DNA of 64,000 bases from Vibrio sp. MedPE-SWchi (GCA_001874155.1 MPDB01000001.1:649431-713430), one strand, 5' to 3'; positions 10,105-22,001 are shown, counted from the stretch's first letter. The notes: generated from the letters alone by a model not told the origin. Made by a program: numbers and translations.

Positions 10105-10406
10105 AATGAATTTCCCAATCTCTCTATCGGTTTTATAAACCAGTTATCTAATTCCAAGCTGAAGGTGGTAGATTTCCACCCTACAGAGCAAAGGAATATT
10201 TATACGCGGAAACTCGCTTAAAATCGACCTTCCACACTCGAATTTGTTGTGTTTTATCTGGCTTTGCTGCTTTTTAGTACGCCAAGCGGGTAAATAATCA
10301 TCAAAACCAAGAAAATTGTGCTAATTATATCTCGAAAGTACCGATTTCAGCAAAAGTCTCGTACAGTACTTTTTCTTAACTCACTTATTTGGAATACAGG
10401 GGTTTC
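10105..10406. other. Divergent intergenic region between aspS and the DUF72 gene
   Basis: About 300 bases without a gene. It contains a promoter-like pair for aspS (minus strand, 10324-10353), a small hairpin (GGTGG/CCACC, about 10164-10180) that would lie in the aspS leader, and the ribosome-binding region of the plus-strand gene. No RNA gene is recognisable. Confidence 0.5.
10324..10353 (-). promoter_or_regulatory. Candidate sigma-70 promoter for aspS
   Basis: On the minus strand a perfect TATAAT (10324-10329) lies 18 bases downstream of TTGCTG (10348-10353). It would give a leader of roughly 210 bases before aspS. Sequence match only. Confidence 0.4.
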
Positions 10407-11273
10407 ATGAGCAATCTACCTTTACGCCTTGGCTTAACGATGTGGTCGCATTCTGAGTGGCAACCAACCTTTTATGGGAAGGGAACCAAGCCAGCAGAAA
10501 GGCTCGAAAAATACGCCTCTGTCTTTCATTGTGTCGAAGGTAATACGACCTTCTACGCCACGCCTTCAATGAGTACGGTGCGCAATTGGTACGACGCGTC
10601 TCATGACGATTTCCATTTCACCTTCAAACTGCCTCGCTTCATAACGCACCAGCAGCAGTTAAGGCATTGCCAAGCAGAGCTAACCGATTTTTTGAACACC
10701 ATGGAACCACTGCATACCAGAATAGGCCAGTGGACCATTCAGCTGCCACAACACTTTGAACCTCGTTCTCTCGATACGCTAGAGCGGTTTTGTAAGCTCT
10801 TTCCAAAAGAAATGAAATTAGGGGTCGAGGTTCGTCACTTGGGCTTTTTCGACAAGGGTGACAATGAAAAGCGCTTCAACCACTGGTTGATCGAAAACAA
10901 CATCAATCGAATTATCATGGATAGCCGCCCTGTCTTCTCTGCGCCTCCGACGACAGAAGCTGTGATTGATGCGCACCAGAAAAAACCCAAAGTTCCCGTG
11001 CACGCGATCGCCACCGCCGATCAACCGATGATTCGCTTCATTGGGCACCCTGTTCAGGATACAAACGTTGAGTTCTTTCAACCCTGGCTGAAGAAGATCC
11101 CTGAGTGGATAGATCAAGGGAAGCAACCTTACGTCATGATCCACACGCCTGATAACGCCGAAGCGCCACAGCTTGCCAAGCGGCTTTATCAAACGCTCTC
11201 TGAGAATGCATTACTGCCTGAGTTAGAGGGTTTTCCAGCCCAGAAAGGTGACCATCAAATCTCAATGTTTTAA
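10407..11273 (+). CDS. DUF72 (YecE-like) family protein of unknown function
   Basis: A 288-residue protein of the DUF72/YecE family, a TIM-barrel-like fold with no settled biochemical role. Family features are the N-terminal glycine-tryptophan region (LGLTMWSHSEWQPTFYG), the VEGNTTFYATPS segment near residue 50, and the C-terminal domain with PYVMIHTPDNAEAPQLAKRLYQ. The ATG at 10407 is chosen over an in-frame start six codons upstream because AGGGG precedes it. It lies upstream of cmoA-cmoB on the same strand but 153 bases away, so a shared role is not established. Confidence 0.85.
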   Translation: MSNLPLRLGLTMWSHSEWQPTFYGKGTKPAERLEKYASVFHCVEGNTTFYATPSMSTVRNWYDASHDDFHFTFKLPRFITHQQQLRHCQAELTDFLNTMEPLHTRIGQWTIQLPQHFEPRSLDTLERFCKLFPKEMKLGVEVRHLGFFDKGDNEKRFNHWLIENNINRIIMDSRPVFSAPPTTEAVIDAHQKKPKVPVHAIATADQPMIRFIGHPVQDTNVEFFQPWLKKIPEWIDQGKQPYVMIHTPDNAEAPQLAKRLYQTLSENALLPELEGFPAQKGDHQISMF

Positions 11274-11417
11274 TCAAATTCGGACCAAAACTTCATCAAG
11301 TCTAAGTTTCGCTCCCCTCTCTTCGAAGTCTGGGTGACAGAAACGATTAAATTACGTAAAATACGCCACCCTTAAAATGGGGATAGGCCTTTCTATCCTC
11401 GGCATAGACAGTCATGA

Positions 11418-12155
<738 letters not shown>

Positions 12156-12314
12156 ACAGTCGTCATCCATTTCAATTGGCCACCAACGATTGTTTTACCT
12201 TTTTATAACGGCACGACGGGAACTTTACACTCCAACTCGTGCCTTACTTTGCTTAGTAGTATTACGTTTACTAATTACTTACAGAATTAAAGTAACACCA
12301 ACAGGAACACACAC

Positions 12315-13286
12315 ATGTTCGATTTTGCAAATTTCTATCAACTCATCGCGAAAGATGATCGTCTTCAGCCATGGCTTAATACACTTCCGCAACAGCTAAC
12401 GGATTGGCAAAATGCAGAACATGGCGATTTCGATCGCTGGCTTAGAGCACTCAAGAAAATCCAATCAGGGAAGCCTGATACGATTGATTTAAAAGAGTCG
12501 GTGTCACTGTCAAACTCTACACCTTTAAGTTCTGGCGAAACGAAGAAACTTGAGAACCTACTCAAGACTTTCCACCCATGGCGTAAAGGCCCATACACAG
12601 TTCACGACATTCACATCGATACCGAATGGCGCAGTGACTGGAAATGGGATCGTGTTTTACCGCATATTTCACCGCTCAAAAACCGCAATGTTCTAGATGT
12701 AGGCTGCGGTAACGGTTACCACATGTGGCGCATGCTAGGTGAACAAGCCCGTCTTTGTATTGGTATTGACCCATCTCATCTATTTCTTGTGCAATTTGAA
12801 GCGATCAGAAAATTGATGGGCGATGACCAACGCACACACCTATTGCCACTTGGTATTGAACAAATGCCGAAGCTAGAAGCGTTTGATACTGTATTTAGCA
12901 TGGGTGTGCTTTACCATCGCCGTTCACCACTCGATCATTTAATCCAACTCAAAGATCAACTCGTTTCTGGTGGAGAATTAGTACTGGAAACATTGGTCAT
13001 TGAAGGTGACGCGAACACTGTATTAGTGCCAGTTGACCGTTATGCGCAAATGCGAAATGTCTATTTCTTCCCATCGGCACTCGCCCTAAAAGTTTGGCTA
13101 GAACAAGTTGGCTTTGAGGACGTTCGAATCGTTGACGAAAATACGACAACAACGGGTGAGCAACGCACGACAGAGTGGATGACGCACAATTCACTGCCTG
13201 ATTACCTTGATCCGAACGACCCAAGTAAAACTCGCGAGGGCCACCCTGCTCCGCGTCGTGCTATTTTAGTCGCAAAGAAACCATAA
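12315..13286 (+). CDS. cmoB: CmoB, tRNA U34 carboxymethyltransferase
   Basis: Transfers the carboxymethyl group from carboxy-SAM to 5-hydroxyuridine 34, giving cmo5U, which broadens wobble decoding. The 323-residue protein has the family-specific N-terminal region, then a Rossmann methyltransferase core with [16 protein letters not shown] near residue 120, GIDPSHLF, and [16 protein letters not shown]. Same strand as cmoA. cmoM, which acts on the product, is also in this window at 23.3-24.1 kb. Confidence 0.97.
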   Translation: MFDFANFYQLIAKDDRLQPWLNTLPQQLTDWQNAEHGDFDRWLRALKKIQSGKPDTIDLKESVSLSNSTPLSSGETKKLENLLKTFHPWRKGPYTVHDIHIDTEWRSDWKWDRVLPHISPLKNRNVLDVGCGNGYHMWRMLGEQARLCIGIDPSHLFLVQFEAIRKLMGDDQRTHLLPLGIEQMPKLEAFDTVFSMGVLYHRRSPLDHLIQLKDQLVSGGELVLETLVIEGDANTVLVPVDRYAQMRNVYFFPSALALKVWLEQVGFEDVRIVDENTTTTGEQRTTEWMTHNSLPDYLDPNDPSKTREGHPAPRRAILVAKKP

Positions 13287-13419
13287 TTGACAATACTCTA
13301 ACTTGTCTTTTATTCGATAAGATATATCTTCTGCTGACATAGGACGGAGAAGCTTAAAAATCCGCTCTATCTCAGCAAAATCATAACTAACAATGCTCAA
13401 TAGTCCTTTAAGGTTTTCA

Positions 13420-14169
13420 ATGTTTAAAAGATTAGCGCCAGTCCTCGCTCTAGGATTGCTTTCCGGATGTGCTCTTACTAATAGTGAGCAAAATCATCAA
13501 GAAACCCTATCTGCAATTAATGATTCAAACGCGCACCTCACTAACAGGCTTAACAATCTGGCCCTTTCCGTTAGCAATCAAATGGATTATGTCGAGAGCT
13601 TAGAATCGGAAATCGTCTACCTTCAAGAGCAGATTGAGCACGCGACCATTACGCTTTCACAAGCGAACTCTCCTGTCGTTGCCGCAGAAGAGGAAGAAGA
13701 AGTCGCACCGGCGCCAGCTAGTGAAGTATCACCACCTACGGATAAAATTGTATTAGGTGCAATTGAACGCGTTCATATCGACGCCATTAACCAGACGTTC
13801 GATGCCAGAATCGATACGGGTGCTGCCACCTCTTCATTAAATGCTATCGACATTGAGTATTTTGAACGAAATGGGAACAACTGGGTTCGCTTTCACCTTG
13901 CTGATGGTGTTACAGAGTTAACAGACGAAAACTGGATAGAGCTTCCTATCGTTCGTTTTGTAAAAATTCGTCAATCAACCAGTGATAATGTTGAGCGTAG
14001 AGCCGTGGTCGAACTTTGGGTCAGAGTTGGCAAAATTCAAGAAAAAGCGCAATTTACGTTGGCAGACCGCTCTCAAATGAGTCATCCTATCTTACTAGGA
14101 CGTGAGTTCATTCGCGACATCGCGTTAGTAGACATCAGTCGAAAGTACATACATACGGAAAGTAAATAA
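13420..14169 (+). CDS. Lipoprotein with a retropepsin-like aspartic protease domain (annotated in databases as ATP-dependent zinc protease)
   Basis: A 249-residue predicted lipoprotein. From the ATG at 13420 the signal peptide ends in LLSGC, a standard lipobox with Cys near residue 17. A coiled-coil-like stretch (about residues 25-75) and an acidic, proline-rich linker follow. The C-terminal domain carries IDTGAATSSL (the Asp-Thr-Gly-Ala motif of retropepsin-type proteases) and a later ILLGREF segment, typical of the PF05618 family. No zinc site is obvious despite the family name. The protein should be anchored facing the periplasm. It is the first gene of a three-gene operon, 16 bases before the transglutaminase-like gene. 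Substrate unknown. Confidence 0.85.
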   Translation: MFKRLAPVLALGLLSGCALTNSEQNHQETLSAINDSNAHLTNRLNNLALSVSNQMDYVESLESEIVYLQEQIEHATITLSQANSPVVAAEEEEEVAPAPASEVSPPTDKIVLGAIERVHIDAINQTFDARIDTGAATSSLNAIDIEYFERNGNNWVRFHLADGVTELTDENWIELPIVRFVKIRQSTSDNVERRAVVELWVRVGKIQEKAQFTLADRSQMSHPILLGREFIRDIALVDISRKYIHTESK

Positions 14170-14185
14170 AAACAATAGGTAGTTT

Positions 14186-15691
14186 ATGACTTCAAAAATA
14201 CCATTTTATCTATCAGTCGCTCTTCTGATAGTTGCAGGGATTGCATTGAGTATTATGAGACATGATACTTACGGTGTGCCTTGGACCCCAGGAGAAACAC
14301 GTCAAGTTTGGGACATCGAGGCTCGCGTAGAGTTTACAGCTCAAAACAAGCCCGTTAAAGCATCACTTGCAGCGCCACTTACTCAAGCTGGTTATACGCT
14401 CATTAGTGAATCTGCATCGTCACCAGGTTACGGCGTATCTTATCTTAATACAGACTCTGGCCGTCGTGCAGAGTGGTCCATTCGCCAGGCTAGTGGTTCT
14501 CAAACCATTTACTACAAAACTCAGTTCTTAGTTGACCCTCAAGCCGTTGTTCAAGACACGCAGCCAACGGACGAAATAGTAAAACCAACTTTTGATGGCC
14601 CAATGGAAGCCGCTGCGAATGCACTCATTGAGCGAGCAAACCAGCGCTCAGCCGATGACGTAACCTTCACTCGTGAGCTTATCAAAACACTTAACGACAG
14701 TGAAAGTCAGAACTCCGCATTGGTTCTAAATCGTTTATCCAAGGTTGAAGCCGTTGATAAGCTACTGGCTTACGCTCAGATCCCAAGTAAAGTTGTTGGG
14801 GTTATCGAGCTAGAAGATGGGCGTCGCCGTCAAAGTATTCAGCAAATGAACCAAGTATGGGATGGCAAAAAGTGGGAGCTGTTTAATCCAACATCCGGCA
14901 CTCCTGAAACCCAAGAAAACTTGCTCATCTGGGATGAGTCTAACGTATCGCTTCTTGATATCGTTGGCGGCCAAAATAGCCAAGTTCATTTCTCGATGAT
15001 TGCGCAGGAAGTGTCCCCTAAGCAGGCGACAAACGACAAGGTCGAATCTGATGGTCTATTGAACATTTCGATTCACAGCCTTCCTCTTGAAGAACAAGCG
15101 ATGTTTAAAACCATCATGCTGATCCCAATTGGTGCGCTACTGGTTGTATTCCTTCGCGTCATTGTCGGTCTAAAAACATCGGGCACGTTCATGCCGGTTC
15201 TTATCGCGGTCGCGTTTGTACAAACGCAACTCGTGACCGGTATCGTTGGATTCTTGCTGATAGTTGGTACAGGTTTGGTTATACGAAGTTATCTCTCCAA
15301 GCTAAACCTTTTGTTAGTTTCTCGAATATCCGCTGTCATCATCACCGTTATCATGATCATTTCAATCTTTACGGTCATTGCGTTCAAGATTGGTCTGACT
15401 GAAGGTCTATCGATTACGTTCTTCCCTATGATCATTCTATCTTGGACGATCGAACGTATGTCTATTCTTTGGGAAGAAGAAGGTCCTAAAGAAGTCGTTC
15501 TTCAAGGTGGTGGCTCATTGCTAACTGCGGTACTCGTTTACCTCGCAATGACAAACAGCTACGTACAGCACCTTACGTTTAACTTTATTGGTCTACAGCT
15601 GATTGTACTCGCAGCTATCTTGCTACTTGGTACCTACACAGGTTACCGCTTGACTGAGCTACGTCGCTTTAAACCACTAGCGGAGGACTAA
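14186..15691 (+). CDS. Inactive transglutaminase-like protein fused to a C-terminal multi-helix membrane domain
   Basis: A 501-residue membrane protein. An N-terminal anchor (about residues 7-24) precedes a large extracytoplasmic part with a transglutaminase-like fold (about 140-240), then about seven membrane helices from residue 305 on. In the transglutaminase part the usual catalytic positions appear replaced: Ala where Cys is expected in SKVEAVDKLLAYAQIPSKVVG, Asn for His in MNQVWDGKKW, and Asn for Asp in FNPTSG. It is therefore probably a binding module rather than an enzyme. The gene sits between the lipoprotein protease (16 bases) and the ATP-grasp ligase (2 bases), which strongly suggests one functional unit. 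The precise role is unknown. Confidence 0.87.
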   Translation: MTSKIPFYLSVALLIVAGIALSIMRHDTYGVPWTPGETRQVWDIEARVEFTAQNKPVKASLAAPLTQAGYTLISESASSPGYGVSYLNTDSGRRAEWSIRQASGSQTIYYKTQFLVDPQAVVQDTQPTDEIVKPTFDGPMEAAANALIERANQRSADDVTFTRELIKTLNDSESQNSALVLNRLSKVEAVDKLLAYAQIPSKVVGVIELEDGRRRQSIQQMNQVWDGKKWELFNPTSGTPETQENLLIWDESNVSLLDIVGGQNSQVHFSMIAQEVSPKQATNDKVESDGLLNISIHSLPLEEQAMFKTIMLIPIGALLVVFLRVIVGLKTSGTFMPVLIAVAFVQTQLVTGIVGFLLIVGTGLVIRSYLSKLNLLLVSRISAVIITVIMIISIFTVIAFKIGLTEGLSITFFPMIILSWTIERMSILWEEEGPKEVVLQGGGSLLTAVLVYLAMTNSYVQHLTFNFIGLQLIVLAAILLLGTYTGYRLTELRRFKPLAED

Positions 15692-15693
15692 AT

Positions 15694-16671
15694 ATGTTTT
15701 CACAATTTACGTCTCCGAGTAAGTTACGCCATAAGGGTATTATGGGCATGAATCAACGTAACCATAGCTTCATCGCTCGTTACAATGATCGCTCTAAATA
15801 CCCGCTAGTGGACGACAAGCTTAAAACGAAAATCATCGCTGAACAGGCTGGGTGTACAACACCCGCTTTGATTGGCGTGATCAGTCATCAAGCCGAAGTG
15901 AAAAGTATCCATAAGATGGTGCTAAATTGGCCAGGCTTTGTTATTAAACCGGCTCAAGGGAGTGGTGGTAAGGGTATCCTTGTGATTATTTCTCACAAAG
16001 ACGGTGTCTATACTAAACCTTCAGGTGACACAGTCGGCAAAGAAGATGTAGAAAGACACATCAGTAACGCGTTGGCTGGTCTGTTTTCTCTTGGCGGCAA
16101 GAACGATGTTGCTGTAGTAGAAAACCTGATTAAATTCGACTCTTGCTTTGATGGCTATAGCTTCGAAGGTGTGCCGGATGTTCGTATTATCGTATTCAAG
16201 GGTTACCCTGTCATGGCGATGATGCGTTGCTCTACAGCCGCTTCCGATGGCAAAGCTAACCTTCACCAAGGGGCGGTGGGAATCGGAATCGATATTGCGA
16301 CAGGCAGAGCCGTGCGCGCTGTTCAATTTGATAAACCCATCACGCACCATCCAGATACCGATCAAGAGCTTAGCCAGCTTCAAGTCCCTCACTGGGAAAA
16401 GCTTCTAACACTCGCTTCGAGTGCTTGGGAAATGACGGGGCTTGGGTACATGGGAACCGATATGGTTCTTGACCAAGAAGAGGGCCCTATGGTTCTCGAG
16501 CTGAACGCTCGTCCAGGCCTTGCTATCCAGATCGCCAATGGTGCAGGTTTACTGCCGCGTCTTCATCATATCGAATCACTAGGAACGCCAGCCGAGTATC
16601 CAAAACCGGCTGAACGAGTCGCTTACGCTGCGAAGCAATTTGGTATCTTTAGCGATAAGATCCCAGAGTAA
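15694..16671 (+). CDS. ATP-grasp ligase of the alpha-L-glutamate ligase (RimK-like) family
   Basis: A 325-residue cytoplasmic ATP-grasp enzyme. Nucleotide-binding elements are clear: GFVIKPAQGSGGKGILVI (about residues 82-100), the DVRIIVF strand, NLHQGAVGIGID, and the metal-binding MVLELNARPGLAIQIANGAG near residue 275. Relatives of RimK attach amino acids, often glutamate, to a carboxyl end; the substrate here cannot be read from sequence. A strong GGAGGA sequence lies before the start, two bases after the preceding stop, so translation is likely coupled. Third and last gene of the operon, ended by a hairpin at 16730-16762. Confidence 0.88.
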   Translation: MFSQFTSPSKLRHKGIMGMNQRNHSFIARYNDRSKYPLVDDKLKTKIIAEQAGCTTPALIGVISHQAEVKSIHKMVLNWPGFVIKPAQGSGGKGILVIISHKDGVYTKPSGDTVGKEDVERHISNALAGLFSLGGKNDVAVVENLIKFDSCFDGYSFEGVPDVRIIVFKGYPVMAMMRCSTAASDGKANLHQGAVGIGIDIATGRAVRAVQFDKPITHHPDTDQELSQLQVPHWEKLLTLASSAWEMTGLGYMGTDMVLDQEEGPMVLELNARPGLAIQIANGAGLLPRLHHIESLGTPAEYPKPAERVAYAAKQFGIFSDKIPE

Positions 16672-16729
16672 ACACGCAACAATAAGGGCTTTGATTTTAT
16701 AGATGGGCTCTGATAACAAGCTTTGACAC

Positions 16730-16762
16730 AAAAAATGCCTTCCACTTGGAAGGCATTTTTAT
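16730..16762 (+). terminator. Bidirectional terminator between the ATP-grasp gene and mukB
   Basis: AAAATGCCTTCC pairs with GGAAGGCATTTT around a short loop, with A-run and T-run on both sides. It can end both the plus-strand operon and the minus-strand muk operon. Confidence 0.9.
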
Positions 16763-16794
16763 ATCAGCGAAACACTAACTAACAGAGAGCTCAC

Positions 16795-19700
16795 CTATAA
16801 AGACGAACCTTCTGCCAACTCTTCCGCTTCAATCGCATCTAACAGTGGGGTCTGCTTTGGTGTCTGACCAAAGCCACGCAAGCCAACGACATGCACGTGC
16901 TCATGATCTTTAAATATCTTACGCACCAACTTATAGGTGGTCCCCTTCTCTGGGCTGATGTTCTCAGGGGCAGCAATAAGTAACTGCATATCTAGGCGAT
17001 CACACAGCTCAAACAGCGTGGAGATAGACTTACTATCCAATCGTGCCGCTTCATCCAGGAACAGTAAGCGACAAGGTACGATATCTTTACTGCGTAGGCG
17101 GCGCGACTCTTCTTCCCAGCTTTGAATGACCATCAATAGAATAGATTGCCCTGTACCAATCGCCTCACCCGTTGATAGCGCTCCTGATTCTGCCTGTAGC
17201 CAGCCATCAGAACCACGGTTCACTTCAACACTGAGCTCTAGGTAGTTGCGATAATCGAGCAGTTCCTCACCCAAAACTTGAGGCGAACGTTGCCCCATAT
17301 CAATATGAGGGTTCACACGTTGGAACAATTTGGCCATCGCTTCTGAGAAGGTAAATCGTGTGCTTTCAAACAGATCTTTGTGCTGCGTTTGTTGATCTGA
17401 AAGCCCTGCCAATAAAATTTCATGGCTTTCTCTTACTTTCACATTAAGGCGAACACCTTTGACCTGACCAAACCCAATGTTCGATAAGCCTTGGTTTAGC
17501 ATACGAATGCGATTTTGCTCTCGTAAGATGGTTTTCTTAATGATATTGGCAACAGAGTCTGAGCTGATCGCTAAGCGGTTTTCACGCAGTGTTAACTCTT
17601 CCGTTAGTCGAGCAAGTTCAACTTCCATCTCTTCAATGGCTTCAACAGGATCGTCTGTGCGGATAATATCCTGACGAATTCGCTCGCGAAGGTGCTGATA
17701 CACCGCAATGTAGAAAAGAACTTTACGCTCTGGATGCGCGTTGTCTTCCGAAAGACGCAATGCATCTCTCAGGTCATCGTTGCCTGCAACGGCTAAACGA
17801 AGCGCGCCCAACGATTTGTCAGACATAGAACGAAGCTCACCTGCTGAAAGGTAAGCAAGTTCGCGTTTATGTAAGCGGCGCTCCACATCATTCTCACGAG
17901 CCAAACGCAACACCGAACACCAACCCGCTTTCGCAGCAACCACGAACGTGCGCAGTTCGACATACTCTTTCTGAACCTTTCTAAGGCGCTTGCTCAGCCC
18001 TTTCATCTCTAATTCAGTCGAAGTGATCGTACGGTCACACTCACTCTTTCTATTTCGAGTGGTATGCAATTGTTCATGAAGTTCATCTTTACGACGCTGA
18101 GCACGCTCCAATGACTCTTCATCTGCGCTAACGCCATACTCTTTAAGCTCTTGCTTAAATTCTTGTACCGTCTCTTGCTTCGCTTGATGCGAGCTTTTCA
18201 GTGATGCTAATACTTGCTGGTACTGGCTCATTTGGCCTTGTACCTGCTTGTACTCTTCACGGTGTCTTGTTCGAGCGCGTTCCGCATCAACTAGCTTCAA
18301 TTTAAGCTGTTCACTTAGCTCACTGCTTTTACTTAGCAGGTCAACGGAATCGGAATAGGCGAAATACTGGCGACGCTCTACTAAGTCAGAGACGGCAAAG
18401 ATCTGAGCTTTTAGAGTCTGAAGCTTTTCATCCGCGTGTTTGTAGTCACTCGCAAGCACGTCAAATTGCTCTGGATCACTCTCTAACGCATTCACAACGT
18501 TAGACAGTTGCTTCGCATTTTGACCGTGGTTGGTTAAAAATGCCTTCGCTTCACTAAGTGTTGCCACTTTGGTTTCGAGTTCTTCAAAGCGGGCACTGAG
18601 TTCTTCATCTTCAATCAGCGCCATCATTGGTGCTAGCTTGTCTAAAACAGTAAGTGCGTGCTTACTTGCTTGACGTTGAGTGCTAAATTGCTGCTCTTTC
18701 GCTTCTAGATCGGAAAGTGTGCGAACAATGGTATTTAACAAATCTTTTTGCTTAACCAACGCTTGTTCTGGATCGTGCTCAAATGCGATTTGTATATGAG
18801 AAGAGACAAATCGGTTGAAACTTTGGTATAGACGCGCCAATTTTTGTGAATCAAACGCTGCCTTAGCGTGGTTCTCGACGACTTCTTCACGTTCATCACG
18901 AAGAAGCTCTAATCGCTGCTCTCGTGCTGCACGGCCAAACAGAGGGATCTCAGGAAGACGTGAGTAGCGCATCTGTCGTTCGTTAAGCAAAACGCACACA
19001 GCGCCTTCAAGTTCATCGGCATTAAATGAACTGTCATCAAACGCATCAATGTCACCCTCAATGATGTACAGATCTTCTGGACAGTCTTCGAGGTCAACCA
19101 GCTTTTCTTTAATATCGGTGAGGTCGGAAACCACGATCGCATGACGAGCAGGCCCGTACATGGCACTGAAATACGGTGCATCATCAATGGTAATATCATC
19201 ATAGATCTCTGACAGCAATACGCCACCGAGTGTGTCTGCTAAGCCCTTTAGGCGAGGGTCATTTGAGCCACCAGGCGACGCAAGACGTTCGATATCAGAA
19301 TCTAGTTCCGCGCGGCGCTGAGCAAGTTTATCTTTTTCTAACGATAAGGTTTTCTCTTGCTCTAACACCTGCTGCATTTGATGCATCACAGCATGACTGT
19401 CATACAACTCGGCGTCACTTTGCTCTTTCAATGACGTAAGCGCATCATTTGCCGCAATCCAATTCGGAGCGATACCCTCTAGCTTCTTGATCTCATCTTG
19501 AACAATCTGCTGCTTGTTACGCTGATCGCTGCGCTGCTCTCGCAGTTCCTCTAAAGAAAATTCTAGGTTTTCAATCTGTTCAGAGTGATGTTCACGCTCT
19601 TGCTCTAGCGTCGTTTCATCAACAAGCTCAACGTTGAACTGTTTTTGATACTCGGCAATTGAGGTGAGTAGCTGCTTCTGTTGGGCAATTTGACGCTCAA

Positions 19701-21273
19701 CATCTCGATACTGTGCCTTCCACTGCTGTTCATTCTGGCGAGTCTGCTCTGCATCGCGCGCTTGTTGTAAAATACGTTGAGCCGTAGAAGCCGCATCACT
19801 GCGCTCTACGTTGCCCGCAATTTGCTTAACCAGTGCGAGCGCGGTTTCAAATTGCTCTGCAGCGGCAGAAGACATGTCGAGCTTGTGCTTAACCGCTAAC
19901 AATTCTGTAGTACCCTGCGCTTCAGCAACCTTCAGCTCAGACAAGATAGAAGGGGAAGATTCAGGACTTAGCCCTTCACTATCAATAAGCTTCTTAGCCT
20001 TGTTTAAGGCTTCCATTGCTTGCTGATATTGAAGGGCACGCGTTTGCTGAACATCCAACGCTTGCTGGTAATCGGCGAGCTGCGTTTTTAGGCTATCCAC
20101 TTCATCTTCAGCGATGTGTGTTTGTTGCTCTACGGTTAGAAGTTGCTCTTGAGCTTCTTCCACCACCATCAGTTGCTCTTCTAAACGCTCGTTGAGCTCT
20201 TCCAAATCGCTTTGGTATCGCTCTACTTTTTCTTGCTGTCTTAGCGCGGTTTGAACGAGTTGAAGATGGTCAGAAGCACCTTGATGGTCTTGCTCTAAGG
20301 CCCCTTCACTCTCGACAATCGCCTCAAGCTCTTGCTGAACATTGGTCAGCAACGTGTGCTGTTCAATCAGGGTGCTACGAGAGCTAAACAATTCAGAGCG
20401 CAATGCCAACGTGTTATCAAGCTTAGTTTTACGGTCATTAGCATGGCGCATATAGTCCGCAGCAACATAATTCGTCGACTCTGTAATGAGATTCTTGAAA
20501 AGATCGCGATCCGCTTGTGTGGTTTTTATCGCCTCAAGCGTCATGCGGTTTTCACGAAGGGCAGACTCCATATCTTGGAATGCCTTCTTTACACCGCCAT
20601 TTTGCGGCAATAAATAATCTCGAAGTGAGCGTGTAATCGCACTTGAGATACCGCCATACAAAGAGGCTTCAATTAGACGATAGAACTTAGAACGATCACC
20701 ACTGTTACGTAGCTTTTTCGGTACCACACCATATTCAAACATTTGAGCATGGTAATCGACGATCGATGTGAAGGCTTTGAAATGAGCCCCTTCGTACTGA
20801 GCAGCAACCTCTTTCACTTCATTAATTTGACGAACGCGTGCGTGATTATCAGAAACACTTTCGATCAGAACATCCGTCGGTTTGACATGGCTCGGCAGTC
20901 CTTGAATAACGAAGGGTTTGATGTCGACTTTTTTATCTCGACCCGCCACTTGTTGCAACTTTACGGCAAACAGTAGGCGCTGATTCTTTGAGTTGACGAC
21001 ATCCAGAGCGGCATAACATGCGCCCGGTTGAAGCTTACCGTACAAGCCTTTATCTCTGGATGCTTGCGAGCTACCTGCTTCCGTTGTGTTTCTGAAATGC
21101 AGCAAACTTTGATCAGGAATGAGGGCAGTTATAAATGCCGCCATCGTTGTCGATTTACCCGCACCATTCCCACCTGATAAAGTGGTCACCAAATCATCAA
21201 TATCAAAGGTACGAGCAAAAAAGCCGTTCCAGTTGATCATTGTCAGAGATTGATATTTTCCTCGTTCAATCAT
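16795..21273 (-). CDS. mukB: MukB, SMC-like chromosome condensin
   Basis: The SMC-like ATPase of the MukBEF condensin, which organises and segregates the chromosome. The 1492-residue length matches the family (E. coli 1486). The N-terminal head has Walker [12 protein letters not shown] near residue 34. Long coiled-coil arms flank a hinge at about residues 665-780. The C-terminal head has the signature [13 protein letters not shown] and Walker [12 protein letters not shown]. It is the last gene of cmoM-mukF-mukE-mukB, and its start overlaps the mukE stop by four bases. MukBEF in place of SMC-ScpAB supports a gammaproteobacterial origin. Confidence 0.98.
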   Translation of the reverse strand: MIERGKYQSLTMINWNGFFARTFDIDDLVTTLSGGNGAGKSTTMAAFITALIPDQSLLHFRNTTEAGSSQASRDKGLYGKLQPGACYAALDVVNSKNQRLLFAVKLQQVAGRDKKVDIKPFVIQGLPSHVKPTDVLIESVSDNHARVRQINEVKEVAAQYEGAHFKAFTSIVDYHAQMFEYGVVPKKLRNSGDRSKFYRLIEASLYGGISSAITRSLRDYLLPQNGGVKKAFQDMESALRENRMTLEAIKTTQADRDLFKNLITESTNYVAADYMRHANDRKTKLDNTLALRSELFSSRSTLIEQHTLLTNVQQELEAIVESEGALEQDHQGASDHLQLVQTALRQQEKVERYQSDLEELNERLEEQLMVVEEAQEQLLTVEQQTHIAEDEVDSLKTQLADYQQALDVQQTRALQYQQAMEALNKAKKLIDSEGLSPESSPSILSELKVAEAQGTTELLAVKHKLDMSSAAAEQFETALALVKQIAGNVERSDAASTAQRILQQARDAEQTRQNEQQWKAQYRDVERQIAQQKQLLTSIAEYQKQFNVELVDETTLEQEREHHSEQIENLEFSLEELREQRSDQRNKQQIVQDEIKKLEGIAPNWIAANDALTSLKEQSDAELYDSHAVMHQMQQVLEQEKTLSLEKDKLAQRRAELDSDIERLASPGGSNDPRLKGLADTLGGVLLSEIYDDITIDDAPYFSAMYGPARHAIVVSDLTDIKEKLVDLEDCPEDLYIIEGDIDAFDDSSFNADELEGAVCVLLNERQMRYSRLPEIPLFGRAAREQRLELLRDEREEVVENHAKAAFDSQKLARLYQSFNRFVSSHIQIAFEHDPEQALVKQKDLLNTIVRTLSDLEAKEQQFSTQRQASKHALTVLDKLAPMMALIEDEELSARFEELETKVATLSEAKAFLTNHGQNAKQLSNVVNALESDPEQFDVLASDYKHADEKLQTLKAQIFAVSDLVERRQYFAYSDSVDLLSKSSELSEQLKLKLVDAERARTRHREEYKQVQGQMSQYQQVLASLKSSHQAKQETVQEFKQELKEYGVSADEESLERAQRRKDELHEQLHTTRNRKSECDRTITSTELEMKGLSKRLRKVQKEYVELRTFVVAAKAGWCSVLRLARENDVERRLHKRELAYLSAGELRSMSDKSLGALRLAVAGNDDLRDALRLSEDNAHPERKVLFYIAVYQHLRERIRQDIIRTDDPVEAIEEMEVELARLTEELTLRENRLAISSDSVANIIKKTILREQNRIRMLNQGLSNIGFGQVKGVRLNVKVRESHEILLAGLSDQQTQHKDLFESTRFTFSEAMAKLFQRVNPHIDMGQRSPQVLGEELLDYRNYLELSVEVNRGSDGWLQAESGALSTGEAIGTGQSILLMVIQSWEEESRRLRSKDIVPCRLLFLDEAARLDSKSISTLFELCDRLDMQLLIAAPENISPEKGTTYKLVRKIFKDHEHVHVVGLRGFGQTPKQTPLLDAIEAEELAEGSSL

Positions 21274-22001
21274 GCGTTATCTTCCATATCTTGTTGCTCT
21301 ACTTCCACACTGCTGTCTTGCATTTCGTCGTCTTCGAGTAATTGCCCTTGGCTTGGCTTTTGCGAGTGCACCACGGCCTCACCATCTCTGATAAGCCTTA
21401 GCTGTGCTTCTCGAATATCATCGCCAATACGTACATCGGCGCCAAAACGGAACACAGATTCACTTATCTGGAATTTTCCAGACTCGCCTACGCTAATGAC
21501 CATTCCTAATCGGCGTAGTCGGCGCAAAGAGGTTCTCACCTTCTCAAATAATTTCTCTCGATCTAGATCTGAACCCGACGCTCTATTTGTGACGAGTTTC
21601 ATCAGCTTAGTTTCATCGGCTAGATTCAATAGCTCATCGTAAAGGTCTTGGTTTGTGAATATCCCTTCGTGGGCCAAACGTTCAGGGCTGAGATAAAGAA
21701 AACACAGAACTTTACCCACCAGCATATCAAGCTCAGAAAGTACGCTACGGTTAATCAGCGATGTTGAACGTGGACGAAGGTAGAAGAACCCTTCAGGCGC
21801 TTTCACTAATTCAACGTTATAGCGTTGATAGAAAAGGGCGAGTTCTGTTTCGAAATCGGTTAATAACGCATGCTTATCGAGGTCTTCACTCGAAATGTGA
21901 CGACCTAAGCGAAGTACGCTATCAAGCTCGGGAAAGAGTGGATTTGAGATTGCTTTGGCCAGATTCTCTGGCATGTATTCATTAATATCGGTCGATGACA
22001 T
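21270..22001 (-). CDS. mukE: MukE, condensin accessory subunit
   Basis: Dimeric winged-helix (kite) subunit that bridges MukF and regulates MukB ATPase. I choose the ATG at 22001 ([11 protein letters not shown]), giving 243 residues and matching the family N-terminus; the frame extends seven codons further into mukF. The diagnostic core [20 protein letters not shown] and [14 protein letters not shown] is present, with an acidic C-terminal tail rich in Glu and Asp. It overlaps mukF by 20 bases and mukB by four, showing tight coupling. Confidence 0.97.
   Translation of the reverse strand: MSSTDINEYMPENLAKAISNPLFPELDSVLRLGRHISSEDLDKHALLTDFETELALFYQRYNVELVKAPEGFFYLRPRSTSLINRSVLSELDMLVGKVLCFLYLSPERLAHEGIFTNQDLYDELLNLADETKLMKLVTNRASGSDLDREKLFEKVRTSLRRLRRLGMVISVGESGKFQISESVFRFGADVRIGDDIREAQLRLIRDGEAVVHSQKPSQGQLLEDDEMQDSSVEVEQQDMEDNA

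Noticed and set aside
10818..11192. Minus-strand open frame inside the DUF72 gene
   Set aside because: Antisense to a supported gene with no ribosome site or recognisable motif.
11381..11400. Hairpin GGATAG/CTATCC before cmoA as a terminator
   Set aside because: No T-run follows on either strand; at most a leader structure.
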